Origin: Lasiodiplodia sp. COLG20
Taxonomy: Eukaryota > Ascomycota > Dothideomycetes > Botryosphaeriales > Botryosphaeriaceae
Reading direction: 5' to 3'
Assembly: GCA_009801085.1 (NCBI GenBank)
Contig: VNWV01000002.1
Location: 4,588,001-4,652,000, forward strand
DNA: 64,000 bases
This document shows positions 31,342 through 41,000 of this stretch, piece by piece (the stretch's first letter is position 1; each line of letters opens with the position of its first letter). The notes under the pieces were generated by a model that saw only the letters and a program-made list of their open reading frames with translations, searched no databases and was not told the DNA's origin. The position numbers were made by a program, and so were the translations under genes.

Positions 31342-32880
31342 CTACTCCAGGGCCATCGCCTCCTCAACAAAGTCATTGAACTCCTCCTGCAATCCCGCCT
31401 CCCTCATCGCCTGCTCCGACCCATCTAGTATCTCATCCAGTTCAGAATGGGTCTTCGTGGTGAGTTCTATCGCCGTCCTCGCATCCGCCGCGAAAATGGA
31501 TGCCGCCGTCGCAAGGTCGCTCGCACTCTTTTCGATCCTCAGCATCGATTTGTGATCATTTGCAATTTCCACCTCCTGGTCAACCGTCCTGGCGTACAGT
31601 CTCAGGGCCAGCTTGCGGAACGCCTCCCCTTTCTTCTTGGCTCCTTCGAGAGCCGCATTCATCTCAATAGCGGCACGTTGGTAGAATGCAGCCCGCTCGC
31701 GGAGGCCGTGCATCTCATCCTCCCTGTTGGTATCGCGGTCACGTATCTCGCGCAGTTCCTTGCGCAGCTTGGCGAGCTCGGAGTCGCGGGCTTGGACGTC
31801 GGCAGGGATGGTGTATGGGGTGATTCCCATTCGCTGGCGCTTTGGAGCCGGGTTGGCGAGGTTATCCGGGGAGGCAGGGCGCTTGGTAGACTGAACGGAC
31901 GAGGCTGGAGAGGGAGGCGCCGTGTTGTTCAGGGGCTCAGTTGGTGCGGACGGTGGGGGCGTCTGAGGCTCTGGAACTGGCTGAGGCTCTGGGACCGGCT
32001 GAGGCTCCGAGGTCTGCTCCGGCGGTGAGACTTTTTCAGCCAGTGGAGTCTGCTCCTCTACTGGAGCCTTCTCGGAGGCTTGGTTCTTCGTTCCGTCATT
32101 TGTCGTCTGTTGCGTAGGTGCAGCTGCAGTGCTGCCCTCAGCAACCACCGAATCATTGGCTGGAGCCGAAGATGGGATGCTAGATCCCTCTGCAGGGGCC
32201 GGGTGGCAGCCATGCATCCAATATCTCTTGTCCTTTGACTTTCGGATCGAGGCGAACGTCCTGCCGTCCCGCTCATACGCCGGGCGGCCTCTGTGAGCAC
32301 GCAGGAAGCTGATGCGACCCTGTGGAGTGAAATCCATCGGCCAGTACCTGTGCTTTTCGTTGGCCGTCCACGTTTTGGAGTGTAAAATGTCCCAGGCAGC
32401 CTTATCATCGAGATAAGCAAATCGAGGAGGGTTGCTGTCGGTGGGTTGCTTGGGTACATTGCGTCCCGTGTACAACTTCCAGGTTGGGTGGCCGCCCTTC
32501 TTGCTTCTGAACTTCTCGACAAGGTCAGGTGAAGGATCGCCATTGCCATCGGACGGATGCCATATCTCCCTCTCCACCTTGCCGTCCGAGAGAGTGGGAC
32601 GAGTGGGAGCAGATGTATCCTTCTTGTCCTTGGAGGCTTTGACCCGTGGCTTCATTTTGTTTGCTGCAGTAGCAGTCGATGGCTGAGAAATAGCCGGCGT
32701 GGGAACGGCTTGCTTGATAGGTGGTTTGGCTCCAGAAGTCGCAGGCTTTGGCTTTGGCTTGGAAGCAGGGCCGTTCTTCACCGCCGACTTGGGCACTGAT
32801 GGTTTCTTCGATGAGGCTGATGCAGTCGCTTTCGCAGCTTTGGGTGGCGCTGTGGGCGCCTTGGAAGTCGATTTCGCCAT
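31342..32880 (-). CDS. unknown protein with basic N-terminus and C-terminal coiled coil
   Basis: A single exon of 512 residues read from the ATG at 32880. The frame is open for a further 106 codons upstream, but that part lies in a promoter-like AT-rich stretch and is not favoured. Residues 1-110 are Lys/Ala/Pro/Ser-rich and probably disordered. Residues about 110-230 look folded: EREIWHPSDGNGDPSPDLVE, HPTWKLYTGRNVP, KAAWDILHSKTWTANEKHRY and GRISFLRAHRGRPAYERDG. A Pro/Glu-rich linker with QPVPEPQPVPEPQ repeats follows, then a coiled coil from about 345 (ELAKLRKELREIRDRDTNRE). No known domain is recognised. The basic stretches suggest a nuclear protein (inference). Confidence 0.65.
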   Translation of the reverse strand: MAKSTSKAPTAPPKAAKATASASSKKPSVPKSAVKNGPASKPKPKPATSGAKPPIKQAVPTPAISQPSTATAANKMKPRVKASKDKKDTSAPTRPTLSDGKVEREIWHPSDGNGDPSPDLVEKFRSKKGGHPTWKLYTGRNVPKQPTDSNPPRFAYLDDKAAWDILHSKTWTANEKHRYWPMDFTPQGRISFLRAHRGRPAYERDGRTFASIRKSKDKRYWMHGCHPAPAEGSSIPSSAPANDSVVAEGSTAAAPTQQTTNDGTKNQASEKAPVEEQTPLAEKVSPPEQTSEPQPVPEPQPVPEPQTPPPSAPTEPLNNTAPPSPASSVQSTKRPASPDNLANPAPKRQRMGITPYTIPADVQARDSELAKLRKELREIRDRDTNREDEMHGLRERAAFYQRAAIEMNAALEGAKKKGEAFRKLALRLYARTVDQEVEIANDHKSMLRIEKSASDLATAASIFAADARTAIELTTKTHSELDEILDGSEQAMREAGLQEEFNDFVEEAMALE

Positions 32881-33972
32881 TCTGTGCTGAGAGACTGTTA
32901 GATATGGTGAGGTCAGCCGTACTGGAGAGTGAGGTGCTACTTGTACTTTGAGGGTGGATGGAAGGGATGAAGAAGATCTGGACGAGGAGGAAGAGAAATG
33001 AAGGATATATATAGGCTGGAGCAGGACCCTTGTGGACCCTTGCAGCATTTTGAGGAAAGAGCACAGCGTAGATGCAGATTCCAAACGTGAAACAGACGAT
33101 ATATATATCTCCGCCCTGCAGATCCACTCCCACCCCGACTCGGTCTGGTTCTTTCTTAATCTAGCAAAATGCTGAATTATATACTCGCTAATAGCCAACT
33201 ACTCATGGTGATGGATTTTTCGAGTAATTGATAAGCGTCGATAAGCGCCTATGGAGGTGGGAATGGAGGAGATATATATATTATCAGTCTCCATTCGAAA
33301 AAAAATCCAAGGATTGGCACGTTGAACGCATGCAAGAATTCAATTGAGAATTGCAAAGTCTAAAGCCAAAAAAGCATGCAGTAAAACAAACAAGGTAGTG
33401 TGATTCGTAAACTAAATTATATTGACACTGAAATAGGTCAGTGTAAAGAACTGCTTAAGACATGTCGGTATTAACTGCATTTTGTAAAGTTCAGAGTCAA
33501 GACAATGAATCAGCATTCTGAATGGATTTAACGAAGAATACAGAAGTCCATGAGCCAGTCCAGACAAATGCATTCGTCAGCGTAGTGATTAGGCCGAAGC
33601 CGACTCTCCAATGGGCGTTGGCTGAATAATCCGTGCGCGGGGGAAATTCGGCTGGTTGTCCTCGCTGCTGGCAAGGACGGCGGAAAATGTCGGGTTCCAT
33701 TGCGAAACAATCGTGGCGAGGCGGCGAGATGGGTCTGGTGAGGCTCTTAGCGGGCGGACGCGAGAGGAAGTGGTCGCGATGCGGTGGTCTATGATGTGGT
33801 GGAGGGCATCGGCCAATGAGCGGCGCCGCTAGTCTTCTTACGCAGCGTCCTCAACCCTCGGCCGTGCTTTGCCTGCCAACCTCGACCCGCTCCAGCATCG
33901 CATATCTCCACTCCACCCGCCCGCGGGCTCCTCCACCAACCGCTTGCATCGAGCAGCTCGACCGCTTTCACC
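32881..33972. other. divergent intergenic region
   Basis: About 1.1 kb separating the unknown coiled-coil gene (-) from the complex I gene (+). It is AT-rich in the middle, with TATATATA tracts near 33007, 33100 and 33273. Open frames at 33497-33816 (minus) have no domain content. It presumably carries both promoters. Confidence 0.55.
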
Positions 33973-35563
33973 ATGCTCGCTCGGCACGCTCCCGCTACCC
34001 AGGTAGTCACCGGTGCCTCGCACCGCGTGCTGCCCTCCGCCTCGGCCGCGGCTCGCCTCTCCGCTACCACCTCGTCCGCCCGCCGCCAGCAGCGCAGGAA
34101 CCTCGCCACCGTCCAGGACACGCCTGTCCACCGCCACGGCGGCCTCAAGGACCAGGACCGCATTTTCCAGAACCTCTACAGCCACCATGGCGCCGACCTC
34201 AAGAGCGCCATGAAGTACGGCGACTGGTACAAGACCAAGGAGATTGTCCTGAAAGGCCACGACTGGGTGCGTTATCATCCCCAATGGCTGGCCTGCCTCC
34301 CAGTGCGCACTTGCTGATGGCCATGGCGAACAGATTATTTCCGAAATCAAGGCCTCCGGTCTGCGCGGTCGCGGTGGTGCCGGTTTCCCCTCGGGTCTGA
34401 AGTGGTCGTTCATGAACTTCAAGGATTGGGACAAGGACAACAAGCCCCGCTATCTCGTCGTCAACGCCGATGAGGGTGAGCCCGGTACTTGCAAGGACCG
34501 TGAGATTATGCGCAAGGACCCCCACAAGCTCATTGAGGGCTGCTTGATTGCTGGCCGTGCCATGAACGCGACCGCCGCCTATATCTACATTCGTGGTGAA
34601 TTCTATCACGAGGCTACCGTCCTTCAGCGCGCTATCCAGGAGGCTTACCAGGCTGGTCTCATTGGCAAGAATGCCTGCGGTTCCGGCTACGACTTCGACG
34701 TCTACGTCCACCGTGGTATGGGTGCCTACGTTTGCGGCGAGGAGACTTCTCTTATCGAGTCGCTCGAGGGCAAGCCCGGCAAGCCCAGGTTGAAGCCCCC
34801 GTTCCCCGCTGCCGTCGGTCTTTTCGGCTGCCCCTCCACCGTCACCAACGTCGAGACCGTCGCTGTCGCCCCCACCATCTGCCGTCGTGGCGGCAACTGG
34901 TTCGCTTCGTTCGGCCGTGAGCGCAACTCGGGTACCAAGCTCTTCTGTATCTCTGGCCACGTCAACAACCCTTGCACCGTCGAGGAGGAGATGTCGATTC
35001 CGCTGCGTGAGCTGATCGACAAGCACTGTGGTGGTGTTATTGGTGGCTGGGATAACCTGAAGGCCGTCATTCCCGGTGGTTCATCGACTCCCATTCTCCC
35101 CAAGCACGTTTGCGACGACCAGCTCATGGACTTCGACGCTCTCAAGGACTCGCAGTCTGGTCTTGGTACCGCTGCCGTCATCGTCATGGACAAGTCTACC
35201 GACGTTGTCCGTGCCATCTCCCGTCTCAGCAAGTTCTACAAGCACGAGTCTTGCGGCCAGTGCACCCCTTGCCGTGAGGGTTCCAAGTGGACCTACCAGA
35301 TCATGAACCGTTTCGAGAAGGGCCAGGCGCGCGCACGTGAGATCGACATGATGCAGGAGCTCACCAAGCAGGTTGAGGGTCACACCATCTGTGCTCTGGG
35401 TGAGGCCTTCGCTTGGCCCATTCAGGGTCTTATCCGCCACTTCAGGCCTGAGCTTGAGGCTAGAATACAGGACTTTGCGGCGAAGAACGGCGGCGAGGCG
35501 CTGGCTGGTGGTTGGGCACACGACGCCTCGAAGAAGGGCCAGCTTGTTGCTCCGGGACAGTAA
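33973..35563 (+). CDS. nuo51: NADH-ubiquinone oxidoreductase 51-kDa subunit (NDUFV1/NuoF)
   Basis: Exons 33973..34266 and 34334..35563 give 507 residues; the 67-bp intron (GTGCGT...GAACAG) joins KGHDW to IISEIKASG. This is the flavoprotein of complex I that oxidises NADH, carries FMN and holds iron-sulfur cluster N3. Visible motifs are an Arg/Ser/Ala-rich mitochondrial presequence (about 1-45), the NADH-site glycine stretch [16 protein letters not shown], the FMN site [14 protein letters not shown], and the [4Fe-4S] ligands in [12 protein letters not shown] with the fourth Cys in HTICALGEA. The length is normal for the family and no damage is seen. It converges on the centrin gene. Confidence 0.98.
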
Positions 35564-35989
35564 ATGTGGATTATGGAGAAACTTGACGGAAGGGGATTTT
35601 TGAAAAGGCCAATTGGTAGACGAGAAGGATATCAAGTAGTGGGAAGGTATGCTAGCGGATGGTTCGGGCTGTAACAATGACACCCTATATTTTCCTTGTG
35701 TTAGATTTTAGCAAGTTTTTAACTTTTCTTGGCTGTGTGAGTCTGTACATATGGTTGAAGCTTGCATTGGACTCTTTCTGTGCTCATCAAATCGCCTCCG
35801 TGAAGTTATTATCTTGCTACTTTCCCGCTCAACGCCCGCCCAGAACAAACGCCTCCAAAGTGCAATGATATAAGAACAGGGCACAGCACGCCCAAAACGG
35901 GTATTCCAAACCGGTCCTTGCCGCACAAATAACGCATCCATGTGCTCTCCTCGAGAGCGCCTCAAGTCCGTTGGCCCTCTTCTTGCCTC
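35564..35989. other. convergent 3' intergenic region
   Basis: 426 bp between the 3' ends of nuo51 (+) and the centrin gene (-). It is AT-rich and carries no other feature. Confidence 0.6.
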
Positions 35990-36829
35990 TCAACCCAAGC
36001 ATATCCCCACAAACTCGTCCCTCCCAATCGCGCCGTCTCCGTCCAGATCGAACTCTTCGATCATTGCCGCCAACTCTTCTTCCTGCAATCCTTCACCCAG
36101 CTCCCGGGCCACCCGCCGCAGGTCCTGCAGCGTGATCTTGCCCTTGCCTCCTTCATCGAACAGCTCGAAGGCCCGCATGATTTCGTCTCGCGGGTCGCGG
36201 CTTATGATGCGATGCGCCATGATGGCCTGGAAAGTTTGGAGGGGAAGGAGTAGGCGCGTAGGGCCGGTGAAGGCCGGGTTGTTGTTGGCGCCCGCGGGAG
36301 CTTTGGATTTGCTGTTGATGTTGTTGGCGGGGATACTGAAATGTTGTCGTTAGTTTTTGAAACCCATGAAGTGCAACGGCGGTAACATACCCGTTGACGC
36401 GGAGGATGTTGAGGATTTCTTGCTTGGGCAGGTCGAAGCCCAGGGCTTTCATGGCGACTTTGAGCTCATGGTAGTCGATGTGGCCGTCCTTGTCGAGGTC
36501 GAAGAGTTGGAACTAAACAAACAAATCGAGTATGTTAGGCACCAAGCTGCAAAAAGGCCAATTGCATGGTTTCAGCTTACTGCTTCGTTGATCTCCTCTC
36601 TCTGCTCATCGCTCAGCTCTGCGATCTCGCCCCGCCCTGCATCCGCCAGCCTCTCTCGCTCCGCTCGCTCCGCCCGCTCGCGCTCCAAGCGCTGCGCTTC
36701 CCGCTGCTGATGCGTCGCACCACCGCCGCCGCCGCCGAAAGTGTTGGAAGGTCCTGCGCCCGATGCGCCGCCGCCACCGCCGCCGCGACTGCCAAAGCCT
36801 CGGCCTGGATAAGGTGTGGTTGTCGCCAT
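35990..36829 (-). CDS. CDC31: centrin, Cdc31-type EF-hand protein of the spindle pole body
   Basis: Exons 36829..36581, 36512..36391 and 36335..35990 (introns 68 and 55 bp) give 238 residues. Centrins act in spindle-pole-body duplication and, with Sac3-Thp1, in mRNA export. A Gly/Arg-rich N-terminal extension of about 75 residues precedes the first EF-hand ([13 protein letters not shown], canonical ligands). The second EF-hand is replaced by an insertion ([20 protein letters not shown]) before [16 protein letters not shown] and cannot bind calcium. The third ([14 protein letters not shown]) is degenerate, and the fourth ([14 protein letters not shown]) looks functional. [20 protein letters not shown] between them is typical of Cdc31. 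The protein is longer than yeast Cdc31 (161 residues) because of the extension and the insertion. Confidence 0.92.
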
Positions 36830-38047
36830 GGCCGGAGCTGCGTTGTTGGTGTTGTGTTTGGTGCGGATGGGAAGGCGTTGGTCAGCCAGCTTGGTAGCGC
36901 GCGCGGGTTCGCTTTTTTTCGCTCAAGCGAAGGGATGCGTTGAGTTTGGCGTGGGGAATTTGAGCGGTGGTTGCTGCTTCCAGTCTGTTAAGCTATAAGC
37001 GCTGGCGAAAGCTTGGGAAGACGCGTCTGAGGCGCGTTGGAGAGCACCCCGGCGCCTCGCTCGCTTAGGCACGGCGGGGATGGGCGTGGTGATGCAAGGA
37101 TGTGGCCAGCAAGTGCCGGGGAGCTGCTATAGCTCCAGCGGGGCAAAGGTAGGTGACAGCGGATGAATGGCTACTGTCGGGTTCCAGCAGGACGGCGAGG
37201 GTCACATCATTGTCGGTAGATCAGGCCTTGAGACATCATGTATTGTTGCACTTGGGTGGGATTCTTTGTAGGGCTTAAGACAGATGTAAACACTGGCTTG
37301 TTTTCACTAGAAACCACGCCAACAACATTTGCAGATCGATGGTGGCTCTGCCACGGCAGCCCTTCGTAAACACCAATGAGACTTTGAGATTCTTTCGTGT
37401 CGCTGTCTCGACTGTGGCGCGGGCCGGTCTGGCTAGTCGCAGGCATCTACAAAAGACGCAGGCTCCCACGGCGGTGACTGCCTGACCGCTGCCTAAGCCT
37501 GTCTCCTTAAAGCGTACGCATCCAGCGCCCGCCGAGCATCAACCCATCCATTCTTCTTTGCATCAACGGGGATATCAGGCAGATAGACGTGGATAGCGTG
37601 CATTACCGTGAGCGGAAACGGTTGCTCCGTCAATGTGAGGTGCTGTCCCCCAGCCGTCCATCCATCACGTGTGGCTGCAGTGACGTCCGTGCACCGGGTA
37701 CCGCGAAATATCCGCCCAGCCAACCTCACCACCACAGCTGTCCGCCATCGCCCTCTGCCCACTCCGTTGCGCGCAGTTCCACCCCCACCCGCTCGGCCTC
37801 GTCCATCCGTCGCGACGAGTCGAGCTTCGCTCTCCTTTCGGCCGCTCCGTTCGACGCGACCCATTGTCGATTTCAGCGCGTTTGCCAGTTTCCTTTTCCC
37901 TTTTCCTGGCGCGTCGTCGCGACGCTCCAGCCCCGTCAGACCCGCGAAAGACGTGACGCGCACCTGTGCTCACTTTCGCACTTCCGACAACACACAACTC
38001 GCATTCGCACAGCTCTGCGCGACGAACGCGATTGACACCCCCTCACC
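36830..38047. promoter_or_regulatory. divergent promoter region of the centrin and Nup98-Nup96 genes
   Basis: About 1.2 kb between two divergent start codons. The last 450 bp before 38048 are C/T-rich and probably form the leader of the nucleoporin gene. Long open frames here (for example 37493-37963, minus) are compositional. Confidence 0.5.
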
Positions 38048-41000
38048 ATGTCGGCTTTCGGCGGCGGCTTTGGGAGCGGCTTCGGCTCAAACAACCAGCA
38101 GAGCACCGGCTTTGGCGGTTTCGGCTCGAACACCAACACCAATACTAACACGAGCGGAGGTAAGCAATGAATCTCGTTTTATTTGCTTTGTCCTTGGCCG
38201 ATCCTCGCGCGAATCGACCCTGGAGCTCTCGACCTTCCGTCGCCCAGCGCCACAGACAACCACGACGTTGACATTGCCTTTCTCGCGTCTTTCCAGGCTT
38301 TGGCTCCACTGGCTTTGGCTCCAACACCGGCGGCAGTCTCTTCGGAGGAGGCAACACAAGCGGCGGCGGCGGCGGCTTCGGCTCTGGTGGAGGTACGTCT
38401 TAGCTTCTGAACTTACAGCGCTATTCTACCTACTTCGGCGTCTCGAGCAAAGTCAACCGCTTTCGAGTGGACGCGCCTTCTGGTACCCTGGTCTCCAAAA
38501 TGCGCGCAACGACTTGCAACCTTGCGCTTGTCATCTACTCATCGCGGCCATACGGAGCCCAGCTCAGAACAAGCGAACTGGGAGCGTAGCTCCTTAGAGC
38601 TTGCTTATAAGCTCTACTAATGCAGATTCCACAATTGGACAATCGCTGACATAAAATACTACAGGTTTCGGGAGCAATACTACGAGCTCGCCATTTGGCG
38701 CAAAGCCTGGAGGATTTGGTGCACAAACTACAAGTAGCGGCAGCTTATTCGGCGGCGGTACTGGCACCGCCACCTCGGGAGGTACAGGCTTTGGTGGCGG
38801 CTTCGGTAGTAACAACACCACGAGCACTGGCTTTGGAAGCGGTAACACTGGTGGTGGGCTCTTTGGCCAGAACAAGCCTGCCTCCGGGTTTGGCGCTACT
38901 ACGGGCACGGGTGGCGGCATGTTCGGCGGTGCCAACACTTCAAACACGACCACCTCAGCTTTCGGAGCTGGCGGCGCGACTGCTTTCGGCGGCGGCCTGA
39001 ACCAGGCGGCCGCAAACAACGGTACGGCCAATACCCCTTTCAACGCCCACGTCGAGAAAGATGGCGCAACTAGCCAGAATGCCCACTACCAGACCATCAC
39101 CTTCCAGCAGCCTTACCAGGGCTTCTCTCTTGAGGAACTGAGATTGCAGGACTATGCGCAGGGCAGGCGCTTCGGAAATGCGAATGGCCAAGCTGGTGCT
39201 TTTGGCGCCAGTACAGGATTCGGTGGTTTTGGCTCGAACACCAACACCAGTGCCCCGGCCACTACGGGCGGATTCGGCTCCAACACTTCGTCAGGCGGAG
39301 GCCTCTTTGGCGCACAGAACAACACGTCCAGTCCGTTCGGCGGAGCCCAGAACAACACCACTGGCGGTTTCGGTTCCAACACTAGCGGAGGCGGTCTTTT
39401 CGGCGCTAAGCCTGCCACAGGAGGTGGTCTTTTCGGCAGCAACACCGCCTCATCTGGTCAATCTACCGGTGGCTTATTTGGCACGGCAGGTAACACTGGA
39501 ACCTCGGCGTTCGGCGGCGGCAACACTGGAGGCTTTGGGAGCAACACCAATGCTGCTGCTGGTGGTGGCGGTCTATTTGGAAACAACCAGCAGCAACAGC
39601 AAAACAAGCCTGCCTTTGGTGGATTTGGCTCTGGTACCGGCACTGGATTCGGCAGCTCGACGACCGGCACCGGATTTGGAGCGAACACCAATACCAACAC
39701 TACTGGTGGTGGTCTGTTTGGCGGCAACACGAATACCACTTCCGCCTTCGGCGCAAACAACCAGCAGCAGCAACAGAACGCCTCGAACCCCTTCGGCGGC
39801 TTCGGGCAGAACAACCAAAACCAACAACCTCAGAACCAGCCGAGCGGTGGCGGTCTTTTCGGCGGCTTTGGGCAGAACCAGAACAACCAACAGCAAAACA
39901 AGCCCCTCTTTGGCGGTGCTACTCCTGGCTCTACTGGCGGCGGTCTGTTCGGTAACAACCAACAACAGCAGAACCAGGCTGGAGGCGGTTTGTTCGGTGG
40001 AAACAACCAGCAGCAGAACCAGAGCGGCGGAGGTCTTTTCGGTGCAAAGCCGGCTGGCGCGACTGGCGGCCTTTTCGGTGGCGCCGCCAATACCAACACC
40101 AACACTGGTGGCGGTCTCTTTGGTGGTGCCCTAGGCCAGCAGAATCAACAGAACCAGGCTGGAGGCGGCCTCTTTGGCGCGAAGCCTGCAGGCCAGACCG
40201 GCGGTTTGTTTGGCGGAGCCACCAACACCAATACGAACACTGGTGGCGGACTTTTCGGTGGAAGCCTTGGTCAGAACAACGCTGCGGCGCCCACTGGTCT
40301 TGGCGGCGGCCTATTCGGAGGTGTTCAGCAGCAGAACCAGCAGCAGCAGCAGCCGGCACTTGGTGGTAGCCTTTTCGGTACGACCATGGCATCGCAGGGC
40401 CCGAACCAGGCCCCTCAGTTGACTGCTTCGATGAATGGCAACCCGTATGGAAACGAGCACCTCTTCGCTAGCCTCAACGCCCCTGGCCAGAGTGTTGGTC
40501 CTCTAGCGACGCCGCTTTCTAGCAGCCAAAAGCAGAAGAAGAACGCCATTCTTCCGCAACACCGCATCAACCCCGCCGCATCTTCTCGCCTGATTACTCC
40601 CCAGAAGCGCCTCAACGGCTATGGTTTCTCATACTCTACGTATGGCACTCCCGGCAGCGCTATGGGCAGCGGAACCCCCAGCTTCAGCGGCAGCCTCATT
40701 GGTGGTGGTGGTAGCTTTTCGAAGTCCTTGTCGAAGAGCTTTTCTGCAAGCAGCCTCAAGAACACTTGGAACGCGGAAGACAGCATCCTCTCTCCTGGCG
40801 CTTTCAACCCCTCTAAGCGCCCGGCCTACTCAAACACTGGCAGCATGAAGAAGCTTACCATCGACCGTGCTCTCAACGTCCGCCCGTCCCTCTTTGGTGA
40901 GGAGAGCAGCAGCAGTCCTGCTTCTCAAAAGAAGCGGGTCAGCTTTGACGCCAGCGCCACTCTGAACGGCAGCCTGGACGGTGCTAACGGTGCTCTGGTT

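Noticed and set aside
32881..33198. 106-codon N-terminal extension of the unknown coiled-coil protein
   Set aside because: Lies in AT-rich, TATATA-containing promoter-like DNA; residues are not protein-like, and the ATG at 32880 begins a typical Lys/Ala-rich start.
37493..37963. 156-codon minus-strand frame upstream of the Nup98 gene
   Set aside because: Lies in the C/T-rich leader and promoter; Arg/Gly-rich compositional artefact.
39154..40134. 326-codon plus-strand frame
   Set aside because: Alternative frame of the Nup98 GLFG-repeat region; repetitive DNA keeps all frames open.
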